This document shows, piece by piece, positions 14,691 to 24,356 of a stretch of DNA of 64,000 nucleotides. The DNA is taken from the NCBI GenBank assembly GCA_024244705.1, contig JAAEOK010000053.1:62001-126000 (forward strand), written 5' to 3'. Position numbers and translations under genes: made by a program. How positions within the stretch are numbered: position 1 is the stretch's first letter; each line of letters starts with the position of its first letter. Below the pieces are notes generated by a model. It was not told the DNA's origin and did no database searches. It was given only the letters and a program-made list of their open reading frames with translations. Source of the stretch: Alphaproteobacteria bacterium. Its GTDB lineage: Bacteria; Pseudomonadota; Alphaproteobacteria; JAAEOK01.

Positions 14691-17572
14691 GGCGCGTCTC
14701 GGCGGCCGGTCTTGAAGCGAAGACCATAACTCAGTTCCGCGGGCGGCACTGCGAGCGAGGGCGGCGGGTTCAACGCCTTGAATTGCGGCCACGACTCGCC
14801 GGCCTCCTGTTCGGTCGTCTTCTCGACCTTCACTCTCAGGTCATACCATGCCGCCTGGCCGGTGACCGGGTCGGAACAGGAATAGCGGTAGCCGCCATCG
14901 CGCGCCGGCAACAATTCGTCAATCAGGTGGTTGAGCAGAAAGCCTTGCCGCGATTCCGGCGAATCGGCTGTCAGGTTCCATGCCCCGGCGCGCTTGCCGA
15001 TCGCGTTCCACGTCCACACCGTGTCGGCATTGAGGCCGGCCATCACGCGGACCGGCGCCTTGATCCTGCTGTGACGGCTACTGACCCAGACCCAATCGCC
15101 GTTTTCCAGTGCCAGTGCCCGGGCCAGCTCACGGGACACATAGAGCGGGTTGCTGCCGTGGATCTGTCGCAGCCACGCATTTTGCGATCCCCAGGAATGG
15201 TACATCGCCATCGGCCGTTGGGTGACCGCGTGGAGCGGGAATTCGGTTTCGTCGTTGGTCGCATCCTCGAACGGTGGATACCAGAACGGCATCGGATCGA
15301 AATAGGTCTCGATCCGCGCGCGGTGAGCCGCCGGCGTCTGCACCGGTCCGAGGCCGCGTGCGGCGAGGCGGAATTTCTGCATCACTTCGCTGTAAAGCTG
15401 GATCAGGATCGGCTCGTTGCGGTCGATGAAGCCCATCTCGACCGCGTAGCCGATATAGTCGCGGTTGACGTTCTTGTAGTAGCGCTGGTGCTCCGGCAGC
15501 TCTTGCTGCCAGAAACACTGATTCTCGACGTAGGTCTCGAGCTGCTTGGGATTGGCCGGTCCGCGTCCCTCCAACTCGCCGCCGCCACGCCATCCCGCGA
15601 GCATGCCGATGCCGGGCTTGCGCTCATGGTTGATGATGTAATCGGTATAGCCGCCGGGGTAGGTCGGGCTGCCGTCTTCGTTGACCAGCCCGGGCAGGCC
15701 GAGCCGCGCGCCGAGCTCGATCAGCACGTCCTGGAACGGGCGCACGTCGCGGTCGGGCTTGATCACCGGCTGGCGGATCGCGTCGGCCGGACCGTCGGGG
15801 TCGCTGATCGGCCGGTCGAGCAAGGAGATGCAGTCCCAGCGTTCGAGATAGGTGGTGTCGGGCAGGACCAGATCGGCGTAGGACACCATCTCCGAAAAAT
15901 AGCTGTCGGCATAGATGATGCGCGGGATCTTGTAGTCGCCCGATTCATCGTCCTTGTCGGTCAGCATGGCGATGGTGTCGCTGGTGTTCATCGCCGAGTT
16001 CCACGCCATGTTGGCCATGAACATGAACAGCGTATCGATCGGGTAGGGATCGCCGCGCCACGCGTTGCTGATCACCATATGCATTAGCCCGTGGGCGGCG
16101 AGCGGCGCCTCCCACGAATAGGCCTTGTCGATCCGGCGCGGGCTGCCGTCGCTGTTGACCAGGAGGTCCTCCGGACCGCGCGGGAAGCCCAGCGGCGGCC
16201 CGGGCAATGGCGTGTTGGGCTCGATCTCGCCATGCCAGCCGGCCGGTTGCGGCATCGGCGGGATGTGCTTGGGGAAGGGCGGCTTGTAACGGAAGCCGCC
16301 GGGCGTATCGATGCTGCCCAACAGCGTCTGCAGGATGTGGATCGCGAAACAGGTATGAAAGCCGTTGGAGTGGGCCGAGATTCCGCGCATCGCATGCATG
16401 CTGACCGGGCGGCCGATCATCTTGTCGTGACGGCGCCCGGCCCAGTCGGTCCACGGCACATCGAGAACGATCTCCTGCTCGAAGGCGGCGTGGGCCAATT
16501 CGGCGGCGATACGGCGGATCGTCGGCGCCGGAATGCCACAGGCGGCGGCCACAGCGTCCGGGGCATATTCGTCGTCGAGGTAGCGTTCGGCGAGCAGATG
16601 AAAGACCGGCCGCGCGGAGCGCCCGTCGGGCAGCGTGACCGCTCCCTTCAGCGCCGGCTTCGCGTCCCGGTCGAGCGCGCTTGCGGTTGCCCCTTTCTCG
16701 CGGTCCCAGCACAACGGCTCGCCGCGCTCGTCGCGGGCGAACATGCCGTCGTCGCCGGTGCCCGGGGCGTCGATGACCAGCCACGGCGCGTTGGTATAAC
16801 GGACGAGATAGTCGACATCGACTTTGCCGGCGCGCAGCAGCTCGTGGACGAGCGCGAGGATGAACAGCCCGTCGGTGCCGGGAGCGATCCCCAGCCACTC
16901 ATCGGCGATCGCCGAATAGCCGGTCTTGATCGGGTTGATCGAGACAAACTTGGCGCCGTGAGCCTTGAGCTTGCCGAGCCCGATCTTGATCGGATTGCTG
17001 CCGTGGTCCTCGGCGACGCCGAACATCATGAAATATTTGGTGCGCTCCCAGTCGGGTTCGCCGAATTCCCAGAACGAACCGCCGATCGAATACAACCCCG
17101 CCGCAGCCATGTTGACCGAGCAAGAACCGCCGTGGGCAGCGTAATTTGGCGTGCCGAATTGCATCGCCCACCATCCGGTCAGCGCCTGGCTCTGATCGCG
17201 GCCGGTGAAGAAGGCAAGCTTGCGGGGATCTGTCGCGCGCACGCGGCCCAGCCAGTCGGTCGCGATCCGCAGAGCCTCGTCCCACTCGATCTCGGCGAAT
17301 TCGCCGGCGCCCCGTTCGCCGACCCGCTTCAGCGGCTTGGTCAACCGCGCCGGCGAATATTGGGTCATGATGCCGGCCGAACCCTTGGCGCACAGCACGC
17401 CCTTGTTGACCGGGTGGTTGGGGTTGCCCTGGATATAGCGGATCGCGCCGTCCTTCATGTGGACCTTGATGCCGCAACGGCAGGCGCACATGTAGCAGGT
17501 CGTGTATTTGACCTCGTCGGCGACCTGGGGCGAGGTGTCGACCGACCGTTCTTCGCTAGCGGAATGGACCAT
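14687..17572 (-). CDS. Molybdopterin oxidoreductase, SoeA-like (sulfite dehydrogenase, quinone) catalytic subunit
   Basis: Mo-bis-MGD oxidoreductase of 961 residues. The N-terminal [4Fe-4S] motif is C26-x2-C29-x3-C33 with C61 (CYMCACRC and VLCAKGSAG), and AHGGSCSVNM carries a cysteine at the probable Mo-ligand position. The C-terminal dinucleotide-binding domain is also present (ENGDWVWVSSRHSRIKAPV). There is no Tat signal, so the enzyme should face the cytoplasm as SoeA does, unlike DmsA. GAGG lies 9 bases before the ATG at 17572. Order A-B-C with a DmsC-type anchor, and the divergent SauS-like gene, point to sulfite oxidation. Polysulfide/thiosulfate reductase or another family member remains possible. 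Confidence 0.8.
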   Translation of the reverse strand: MVHSASEERSVDTSPQVADEVKYTTCYMCACRCGIKVHMKDGAIRYIQGNPNHPVNKGVLCAKGSAGIMTQYSPARLTKPLKRVGERGAGEFAEIEWDEALRIATDWLGRVRATDPRKLAFFTGRDQSQALTGWWAMQFGTPNYAAHGGSCSVNMAAAGLYSIGGSFWEFGEPDWERTKYFMMFGVAEDHGSNPIKIGLGKLKAHGAKFVSINPIKTGYSAIADEWLGIAPGTDGLFILALVHELLRAGKVDVDYLVRYTNAPWLVIDAPGTGDDGMFARDERGEPLCWDREKGATASALDRDAKPALKGAVTLPDGRSARPVFHLLAERYLDDEYAPDAVAAACGIPAPTIRRIAAELAHAAFEQEIVLDVPWTDWAGRRHDKMIGRPVSMHAMRGISAHSNGFHTCFAIHILQTLLGSIDTPGGFRYKPPFPKHIPPMPQPAGWHGEIEPNTPLPGPPLGFPRGPEDLLVNSDGSPRRIDKAYSWEAPLAAHGLMHMVISNAWRGDPYPIDTLFMFMANMAWNSAMNTSDTIAMLTDKDDESGDYKIPRIIYADSYFSEMVSYADLVLPDTTYLERWDCISLLDRPISDPDGPADAIRQPVIKPDRDVRPFQDVLIELGARLGLPGLVNEDGSPTYPGGYTDYIINHERKPGIGMLAGWRGGGELEGRGPANPKQLETYVENQCFWQQELPEHQRYYKNVNRDYIGYAVEMGFIDRNEPILIQLYSEVMQKFRLAARGLGPVQTPAAHRARIETYFDPMPFWYPPFEDATNDETEFPLHAVTQRPMAMYHSWGSQNAWLRQIHGSNPLYVSRELARALALENGDWVWVSSRHSRIKAPVRVMAGLNADTVWTWNAIGKRAGAWNLTADSPESRQGFLLNHLIDELLPARDGGYRYSCSDPVTGQAAWYDLRVKVEKTTEQEAGESWPQFKALNPPPSLAVPPAELSYGLRFKTGRRDAP

Positions 17573-17794
17573 GAAATCGAGCCTCGACACCTGATATGGC
17601 CCGTCAAGCCGACGTGCTGGTTGGATCGCGCCTTGGTTCAGTTTCGGAATCTATAGGGCACAATCCGCCATGACCACAGGACCAAAGTGATTTTCTCGAT
17701 GGGACCAGTCGTCGCGCGGCATTGACAAGTCCCGGTTGGCGGCGGAAAACAAACGGGTTTCGTGACGCGAGACGCCTCATCAGAGGGATGTAAT

Positions 17795-19228
17795 GTGACG
17801 CCAGCAGAGTCGGCTTTGCGCGCGATCGAGGACCGGAATGTCGCCGAAATCGTCGCCGGATTGGTAGCCCGCGCCCGCGTCGCGATGGCGACGTTCGCGG
17901 ATTCGGACCAGGTCACGGTCGACGATGCGGTTGCCGCGTTGGCTTGGTCGATCTATGAGCCGGCGCGGGCTCGAGAGCTTGCCGAACTGGCGGTGACCGA
18001 AACCGGCCTCGGCAATATCGCCGACAAGATCGCCAAGAACCGACGCAAGACCTTCGGCACGCTCCGCGACCTGTTGAGGGTCCGGAGCGTTGGAGAAATC
18101 GAGCGCGACGATGCGCTCGGGATCGTGAAGTACGCCAAGCCGGTCGGCGTTGTCGGCGCGGTGTGTCCGTCGACCAATCCGGCGGCGACACCGGTCAACA
18201 AGGCGATGATGGCGGTCAAGGGACGCAACGCGGTCATTGTCGCGACCTCACCGGCGGCGTTGACGGTGACGTCGCGCGCGGTCGAATTGATGCGCGCCGA
18301 GCTCGCCCGATGCGGTCACCCGGCCGATTTGGTGCAGATACTCCCGGGGCCGGTATCGAAGGATCTGACCCAGGCCTTGATGGAGGCCTGCGATTTGGTC
18401 GTCGTCACCGGTTCCGAGGACAACGTGCGGCGGGCCTACCGCAGCGGCACGCCGGCGATTGGCGTCGGCGCCGGCAACGTGCCGGTCATTATCGACGACA
18501 GCGCCGACCTCGGCGATGCGGCGGCGAAGATCGCGGCTTCGAAAACCTTCGACAACGCGACATCGTGCTCGTCGGAGAATTCGATCGTTGTCCTCGATGG
18601 CGTCTACGCGGCCGCGGTCGCGGCCCTCGAAGGGCAGGGCGGGTACCGTGTCAATGCGGGAGAGAAGCAACGGATCGAAGATGCCCTATGGAATGAGGGC
18701 CGCCTCAACCGATCCCTGATCGCAAAGGATGCCGGCGTTTTCGCTGCGGCGGTCGGCCTCGCCCCCGAAGCGCGGCGGGCGCGGTTCTTCATGGTCGAGG
18801 AGTCTGGCGTGGGCCCGGACCACCGGTTCTCGGGGGAAAAACTCTCCCCCGTCCTCACCGTCTATCGCGCCGCCGATTTCGACGACGCCGTCGCCCGAGT
18901 CCGTGAGATTCTCGCCTATCAGGGACACGGCCATTCGTGCGGCATTCACACCCGCGACCTCGACCATGCCCGCCGGCTGGCCGAGGAGATCGACGTCGTT
19001 CGGGTGCTGGTCAATCAGGCCCACGCGTTCGGAAATGGCGGAAATTTCGACAACGGCCTCAACTTTACCCTCAGCATCGGGTGCGGTACCTGGGCCGGCA
19101 ACGCCATCAGCGGGAACCTGAACTACCGTCATTTCCTCAATATCACCCACCTGTCGACGGTGATCGCCGAGGATCGGCCGAGCGAGGAAGAGCTGTTTGG
19201 CCCCTTCCACGCCCGGCATCCGAGCTAG
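17795..19228 (+). CDS. CoA-acylating aldehyde dehydrogenase, SauS-like (sulfoacetaldehyde dehydrogenase)
   Basis: Aldehyde dehydrogenase-superfamily enzyme of 477 residues, of the short CoA-acylating type (EutE/AdhE/SauS). The catalytic cysteine is C258 in NATSCSSENS; the NAD-binding region includes GVVGAVCPSTNPAATPVNKAM, and GVGAGNVPVIID is typical. Such enzymes convert aldehydes to acyl-CoA with NAD(P); SauS acts on sulfoacetaldehyde. The GTG at 17795 is chosen because AGAGGG is 7 bases upstream; a longer frame to 17762 lacks such a site. It is divergent from the soeA-like gene, with 222 bases between, and that neighbour suggests the sulfonate substrate. Acetaldehyde dehydrogenase is the main alternative. 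Confidence 0.8.
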   Translation: MTPAESALRAIEDRNVAEIVAGLVARARVAMATFADSDQVTVDDAVAALAWSIYEPARARELAELAVTETGLGNIADKIAKNRRKTFGTLRDLLRVRSVGEIERDDALGIVKYAKPVGVVGAVCPSTNPAATPVNKAMMAVKGRNAVIVATSPAALTVTSRAVELMRAELARCGHPADLVQILPGPVSKDLTQALMEACDLVVVTGSEDNVRRAYRSGTPAIGVGAGNVPVIIDDSADLGDAAAKIAASKTFDNATSCSSENSIVVLDGVYAAAVAALEGQGGYRVNAGEKQRIEDALWNEGRLNRSLIAKDAGVFAAAVGLAPEARRARFFMVEESGVGPDHRFSGEKLSPVLTVYRAADFDDAVARVREILAYQGHGHSCGIHTRDLDHARRLAEEIDVVRVLVNQAHAFGNGGNFDNGLNFTLSIGCGTWAGNAISGNLNYRHFLNITHLSTVIAEDRPSEEELFGPFHARHPS

Positions 19229-19330
19229 AAAGGTAGGATCTCACTGGCGCGCGGCTTGTCGCCCTGCCAAGCGCGCCGCGTCGGTGCACGCGGAGCGGGA
19301 CTTCCGTTTGATCGATGACCCGGCCGGGGC

Positions 19331-19852
19331 CTACTCGACCACGCCGATAAAGGGCAGGTAGCGGTATTTTTCGGCGTAGTCGATGCCGTAGCCGGCGACG
19401 AACAGGTCGTCGATTTCGAAGCCGACGAAATCGGCCGCGACCTCGACCTCCCGCCGACTCGGCTTGTCGAGCAGTGCGCAAGTCCAAACTCTTGTCACGT
19501 CGCGCTGTTCCATCAACGCCCGAGCATAGGCGATCGAGCGACCGGTATCGACGATGTCGTCGACCAGCAGCACGTTTCGGCCGGCCAACTCGGTCGGGAT
19601 GTCACCGAGCAGGTGGACCTCGCCGGCGCTCTCCTTGGCCATGCCGTAGCTGCTCAGGCGCATGAACTCGATGCGCGGCGAGGCGCCGGCGCGATGCAGG
19701 GCGCGGGCAAGGTCGGCGAGAAACATGAAGCTGCCCTTGAGCAGTCCGACGACGACGAAATCCCCGGGCAGGGCGGCGGCGACCTCGTGCGCCAAGGCAT
19801 CGACCCGCTCCGCGATTTTCGCCTCGTCGAAGAGTGTGGTGATTGCTGTCAT
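19331..19852 (-). CDS. hpt: Hypoxanthine phosphoribosyltransferase
   Basis: Purine salvage enzyme of 173 residues, the usual length, transferring hypoxanthine or guanine to PRPP. LLKGSFMFLADLARAL and the PRPP motif VLLVDDIVDTGRS are clear, as are EVAADFVGFEIDDLFVAGYGIDY near the base-binding loop. The ATG at 19852 follows AGGGG by 8 bases. It lies just after a pair of membrane protein genes on the same strand, overlapping nothing; no functional link to them is evident. Confidence 0.92.
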   Translation of the reverse strand: MTAITTLFDEAKIAERVDALAHEVAAALPGDFVVVGLLKGSFMFLADLARALHRAGASPRIEFMRLSSYGMAKESAGEVHLLGDIPTELAGRNVLLVDDIVDTGRSIAYARALMEQRDVTRVWTCALLDKPSRREVEVAADFVGFEIDDLFVAGYGIDYAEKYRYLPFIGVVE

Positions 19853-19877
19853 GGCTTGTCCCCTTGCGCCGCAGATC

Positions 19878-21257
19878 CTAAGGCTCATCGCCTTCATAGC
19901 CCACTTTTCGCCGCCCCGACCAGAGCGCCCGACGATGGCGGAGGAGCCACAGCACGGAAATCATGGCGGCCAGATCGATCAGCCAAATCATGCGGGCGTT
20001 GTTTCGAGGCAGGGGTTCGGATATGGCGCCGGAAACGAAGGCGTTGATCAACAGGCCGGTCACCACGACGACGATCAGCGCCGCGACACTTTTCCCATGC
20101 CACCGCACCAGGGGCCATAGCAGCATCAAGCAAAGGACCAGCGAGACGAGGGCTGCGGTCCTAAGCAGCGAGTCCAAGAAATAAAGACCAAGCGTGTCGG
20201 TTTGTTGTCTTGCCGATGCCATTGTTTCTTGTTCGGTCGAAAAGCGGTTCCCGATCGTTCGGAAATGCCAGTCATGATTTGCCAGCGACCATCTTTGGGT
20301 TTTTAGCGAAAGCATCAGTACCTGGTCACGCCAGTTTGCGATTGCAGCCTCGAGGGTCGGCCACGGCCGCGCGATCACCGCGCCGCGGACGATCGCCGAC
20401 GCCTCATCCGCCAGTACAAGTGGTCCGCCGGCCTTGTACAGTGGGCTGCGTGCGTGCCAAAGAAAATCGTTGGACCACATGGGCAGGTCGTCGAGGTACG
20501 CGCAGAGATTGTACCCGGCGTCCGGGCACCGGTCGCGAAGGTAGGCGGTGGCAGGGCCGTCTTCTTGGAGCCTGGCGAGCGCGAAGATGCTGCCATACCC
20601 GGCCGCTCGCTCGACGCCGTGATAGGCCACGTTAGTGACAACGATGGCCGCGATCCCCAGCGCGGCGGGCAGGACAGCCCCCAATAGCCCGGCACTTGCG
20701 CCCCGCCACCCGAACCGAACTGAGTTCACCACGACAACAATGCACGCTACGCCCAATGCCATCGGTAGATATGCGTTGTGGGTGGCGATGGCGGCGACGG
20801 CGAGGCAAAAGACGTAGACCGACTCCGCACGCGACAACCGGTTCGGCGCGATACCGAGCAGAAAGAGGGCGAGAACGGCGAATCCGCCGAAAATATCCGG
20901 CAGCACAAATCCGCCGACCCAAGGCAACGGACTGAGCGCCGCCAGCAACACGATCACGGCGAGATAGGTGAAGGGTTGGATCGTATCCAGGGTCACCCTG
21001 AGCGTGAGATACACCAAGTGCGCGGCGATCAACGATTGAACGACCACGACCAGCCATAGCGAGACATTCATGTGGACGGGGCCAATCAGATAACCGTAAT
21101 AGATCGACCGCGACCAAGGTTTGTAACCCTCCGCGGCGATTTCCACATAAGCGGGGCTGTCCGGATAGAGGAACGGGTAGCCGTTGTAGAGCGCCGGCCA
21201 ACAGAGGATCGCGGCACCGAGAAGGACCGCGATGACGATTCGGGCGCGGTCTTCCAT
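19878..21257 (-). CDS. Polytopic membrane protein, possible GT-C glycosyltransferase
   Basis: Membrane protein of 459 residues with about ten hydrophobic segments. After the first membrane segment it has NGYPFLYPDSPAYVEIA; an acidic residue in the first large loop is the pattern seen in GT-C glycosyltransferases that use polyprenyl-phosphate sugars. No family was firmly recognised. The ATG at 21257 lies one base after the stop of the upstream membrane protein gene, so the two are a translational pair. The hydrophobic core ends in a tract of basic residues (RHRRALWSGRRKVG). A role in cell-surface glycan assembly is inferred only. Confidence 0.72.
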   Translation of the reverse strand: MEDRARIVIAVLLGAAILCWPALYNGYPFLYPDSPAYVEIAAEGYKPWSRSIYYGYLIGPVHMNVSLWLVVVVQSLIAAHLVYLTLRVTLDTIQPFTYLAVIVLLAALSPLPWVGGFVLPDIFGGFAVLALFLLGIAPNRLSRAESVYVFCLAVAAIATHNAYLPMALGVACIVVVVNSVRFGWRGASAGLLGAVLPAALGIAAIVVTNVAYHGVERAAGYGSIFALARLQEDGPATAYLRDRCPDAGYNLCAYLDDLPMWSNDFLWHARSPLYKAGGPLVLADEASAIVRGAVIARPWPTLEAAIANWRDQVLMLSLKTQRWSLANHDWHFRTIGNRFSTEQETMASARQQTDTLGLYFLDSLLRTAALVSLVLCLMLLWPLVRWHGKSVAALIVVVVTGLLINAFVSGAISEPLPRNNARMIWLIDLAAMISVLWLLRHRRALWSGRRKVGYEGDEP

Positions 21258-21258
21258 A

Positions 21259-22875
21259 TCAGTCCGCCGTCCGCGATGTGCGCCGGTAGACGGTGATGTG
21301 CGGGTTGACCCAGCCGTGGACGACGCGAAGGCCATCCTGCCACAGCCGCGGCGCGGCAATCTCGACTGGATCGAATCCGGGGATCGGCCGCACGCCGCGA
21401 TGACTGGGGGCTATGACAATCCAATATTGGCAGCCCTCGGCCACGATGGTCCATCGCGGCCAATCGAGCGGCGGTGCATTGAAGGGCGCTGGCTGCGCCT
21501 CGCGGATACAGATCGTGGTGTCCTCGGCGATATTTTCACCGACCCATTGGGCAATGCGCAGTCGGGTCCCGCGCACGGGGTCGTTTTCGTCGATATGCGC
21601 CAATTCCAAGGGCAGCGCCTGGGCGACCGTCAAAGCGAACGCCGCGAGCAAGATCGGTGCCCGGCCCGGCCACGGCTGCCGCACCACGAGCAGCAAGGTG
21701 ATCGGCAGCAGGAAGCCGGCAAACCGTGCGCCGCCGACACCGAGCCAGTGATTGCCATAGCCGACCAGGACCAGCGACAGCAGGATCACCGCCGCCGGCC
21801 ACCATGTTATCGGCCCGCGTCGCAGCACGAGGCCGTAAATGACCAGGCCGACCAAGACGACGGTCGCCGCAATGCCGATGCCGGCAAGATAGAATTCCTC
21901 GACCAGCACCCAGATCACATCGGGGTCGAGATCGAACCGCAACGTCGCGACCGCTTCCGATTCCGCGCGAACACGTCGAAAGCTGAGGATCGTGAACGGG
22001 CTGGTCAGCGCAAACACCGCCACGGCGACCGCCGGCACCCGGACAAGAGCGCTCCACGATACCAGATCGCGGGTGGCGAGCCCGACCAGGACTGCGAAAA
22101 AGAGAATGCTGAGATAGCCGTTGGCGGCACTGGACGACACCGCGAGGCCAAGGAAAACGGCGATCCAAATTTCGTCGCGCAATTCGATGCGGCCGCCGAC
22201 AAGCGCCCCGGTCAGCCGGTGCAGGCCCAGACAGACCCAAAGCAACGCATACCAGTGCGGTTTGAGCAGCATCGCCTGGCCGATCGTGATCGGTGCGAAC
22301 AGGTATATGCCGACCACCGACAAGGCGGCCCAGCGGTCGGCGACCAGGATCAGCGTGCGATAGAAAACGATCGCCGATAGCGAGAAAGCGAGTAGGACGA
22401 ACAGGCGGCCGGCAATATAGACCCGATCGAACCCATCAATGCTGTTGACGACGGAATCGAGAGAGCCGATTTCGATCACGCCGGCCTTCAACAGGCCGAA
22501 CAGCCAGCCGCCAAGCGGATAGAGGTAGGCACCGCCGTAGAGGTACGATCGCGGGTCGAATTGAAGCTTGGCGGGCTGGATTCGTTGCAGCGCGCGGAGT
22601 GTCTTATGCTCGTCAGGATGAATGCTGTAGAGCTTGAAGCGCATCATCCTCTTGGCGACGCTTTCCCCGATGCCGGTGACCCCGGCGACTTGGTCGCGGT
22701 CGGTGAATTGCCGTGCCATCTCGGATGAATCGAAACGGTAATCGCGGATCGATGGAACGTCGTTGATCGCCGTGCCGTAATCGATCATCCAGGCATGGAG
22801 GACAAAGAAGAAAACGACGAGGAGGACAGCCGCCACCGTACCGTCATGCGAGGCGGAGGCGTTGGGTGCCGTCAC
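21259..22875 (-). CDS. Polytopic membrane protein, possible GT-C glycosyltransferase
   Basis: Membrane protein of 538 residues with an N-terminal anchor (VAAVLLVVFFFVLHAWMID), a first loop containing YSIHPDEHKTLRALQRI, then about ten further membrane segments. The acidic motif in the first loop and the LKPHWYALLWVCLGL segment resemble ArnT/PMT-like GT-C enzymes, but no family assignment is firm. It ends one base before its partner's start. MetA lies upstream on the same strand after a 163-base gap. Confidence 0.7.
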   Translation of the reverse strand: MTAPNASASHDGTVAAVLLVVFFFVLHAWMIDYGTAINDVPSIRDYRFDSSEMARQFTDRDQVAGVTGIGESVAKRMMRFKLYSIHPDEHKTLRALQRIQPAKLQFDPRSYLYGGAYLYPLGGWLFGLLKAGVIEIGSLDSVVNSIDGFDRVYIAGRLFVLLAFSLSAIVFYRTLILVADRWAALSVVGIYLFAPITIGQAMLLKPHWYALLWVCLGLHRLTGALVGGRIELRDEIWIAVFLGLAVSSSAANGYLSILFFAVLVGLATRDLVSWSALVRVPAVAVAVFALTSPFTILSFRRVRAESEAVATLRFDLDPDVIWVLVEEFYLAGIGIAATVVLVGLVIYGLVLRRGPITWWPAAVILLSLVLVGYGNHWLGVGGARFAGFLLPITLLLVVRQPWPGRAPILLAAFALTVAQALPLELAHIDENDPVRGTRLRIAQWVGENIAEDTTICIREAQPAPFNAPPLDWPRWTIVAEGCQYWIVIAPSHRGVRPIPGFDPVEIAAPRLWQDGLRVVHGWVNPHITVYRRTSRTAD

Positions 22876-23038
22876 GTTGGGGGCCGGTAAATGCGCGCCG
22901 GCATGAGAAATGGTAGTTTGAAGATGCGCGCCGGCGGTCTGAAGCTTCGCTTGGTCATCGCCGCTTCATCCCGCCGATGGCCGGTCGAGTCAAGCGGGCC
23001 GTCCGCCTCCCATCTTCGCCGCCGCTATCTTCCCGGGT

Positions 23039-24328
23039 CTACGCGACTCGCCGATGCCGGTGCTCCGATGCGTCGTCTTCGGGCTCGCTATCGGCGCGCG
23101 GTCGCGAAACCAGGCAGCCACCCGCGCCCTCCGGCGTTCGATAGGTGACCCGGCGGACTCCAGGGACCGCGGCAACGGCGCGCGCCGCCCGCTCCATCGC
23201 TTCTTCGCCGCCAGTCGGCAATTGGAGAGCGATCCGCAAGTCACCCTTCCCGGCCGATTCGGCGTGGACCTGGACCGGCGGCTGACCAATCTCGACGAGG
23301 CGCGTGCCGATGCTGTCGGCGCAGCCATCTCGCGTCGATACGACGGCATGGATGACGGCGATGTCGGACGCGTCAGGCGTGAACGCGTCGCTGTTTGCGC
23401 GCCACCACATCGGCCCGGATCGTCTCTGCGTGTCACCAGCTCGAATGCCGGCGATGTGGTCGATCCAATTGGCGAAGAAACGGCGCGCCACGTGGCGCCA
23501 GCGATGGGCCGGCGTCAGGCTGCGGTCGTCGGCTGGATAGTAGTTTTCGGGCAAGCATGGTTCGCGCCCAGCCGCGAGGTCGCGTTTGTACTCGTCACCC
23601 AACGTAGCGGCGTCATATTCGAGATGGTTGAAGCCGTAAACCGCGTGATTTGGCCCATCGTCGACGATGGCCGGCCCCGACTGCCGTGACTCCGCCAGCA
23701 CCTGGATGCCGCGGCCACGCGGCAGGTCCTGACCTCGCACTTCGGTGCCGCGCGATACCGGGCACGGGAACACGTCCTGAAAAGACGCCATCAGGCGATG
23801 GTCGCGCGCCTTCACCCCCTGCTGGAAGACGCCCGACAATTTTTGCGGCATTGCCGATTTGACGACACCGTGGAAGTGATAAAGGGCGGCCTGGCCGGCC
23901 CAGCAGATGTACAGCGTCGACGGGATCGTATCGCGGGCCCAATCGAAAATGCGGGTCATATCCGGCCAATAGTCGACATCCTCGAATGCGAGGTGTTCGA
24001 TCGGTGCGCCGGTCACGATTAAGCCATCGAAGCGGCGCTTCCGAACATCGCTCCAGCGCCGATAAAAGGCATCCAAATGCTCTTTTGGTGTCGTCCGCGG
24101 ACTATAATTATCGGGCACGATCAGGGTCAGCACCACGTCGCGTCCGTGGCCATTGAGCAGGCGGGCGAACTGCGTTTCCGTCGCAGCCTTCTCCGGCATC
24201 AGGTTGAGCAGCGCGATCTGGAGGGGGCGGCGGTCGCGGCCGTTGCTGCTCCAACGGTCGTTGACGGCGATGCCTTCGGCGCGTAGCGCGGCTTCGGCGG
24301 GGCTTCCCGGTGGCAACCAGATGGTCAT
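23039..24328 (-). CDS. metA: MetA homoserine O-acyltransferase with fused C-terminal ACT-like domain
   Basis: First step of the transsulfuration/sulfhydrylation route to methionine: acylation of homoserine. Residues 1 to about 310 are a full MetA: catalytic C142 in YICWAGQAAL, H235 and E237 in FNHLEYD, and FPCPVSRGTE. Residue 111 is glutamate (TGAPIEH); in characterised MetA proteins Glu111 goes with acetyl-CoA and Gly111 with succinyl-CoA, so acetyltransferase activity is inferred. The protein has 429 residues, about 110 more than usual. The extension has beta-alpha-beta-beta-alpha-beta spacing (AVIHAVVS, then CADSIGTRLVEIG, VQVHAES, LRIALQL, EEAMERAARAVAAV, VRRVTY), which matches an ACT-like fold. 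The start at 24328 follows AAGGAG. Confidence 0.9.
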   Translation of the reverse strand: MTIWLPPGSPAEAALRAEGIAVNDRWSSNGRDRRPLQIALLNLMPEKAATETQFARLLNGHGRDVVLTLIVPDNYSPRTTPKEHLDAFYRRWSDVRKRRFDGLIVTGAPIEHLAFEDVDYWPDMTRIFDWARDTIPSTLYICWAGQAALYHFHGVVKSAMPQKLSGVFQQGVKARDHRLMASFQDVFPCPVSRGTEVRGQDLPRGRGIQVLAESRQSGPAIVDDGPNHAVYGFNHLEYDAATLGDEYKRDLAAGREPCLPENYYPADDRSLTPAHRWRHVARRFFANWIDHIAGIRAGDTQRRSGPMWWRANSDAFTPDASDIAVIHAVVSTRDGCADSIGTRLVEIGQPPVQVHAESAGKGDLRIALQLPTGGEEAMERAARAVAAVPGVRRVTYRTPEGAGGCLVSRPRADSEPEDDASEHRHRRVA

Positions 24329-24356
24329 GACACGCTCCTTGTCGAGAAAGAATGAG

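Noticed and set aside
14783-17656. Two long plus-strand frames across the SoeA-like gene
   Set aside because: The minus-strand molybdopterin protein has all expected cysteine and cofactor motifs; the plus-strand products have none.
22891-22935. Direct repeat ATGCGCGCCGGC (22891-22902 and 22924-22935)
   Set aside because: Twelve bases of GC-rich sequence repeated once in a GC-rich gap can arise by chance and matches no known site.
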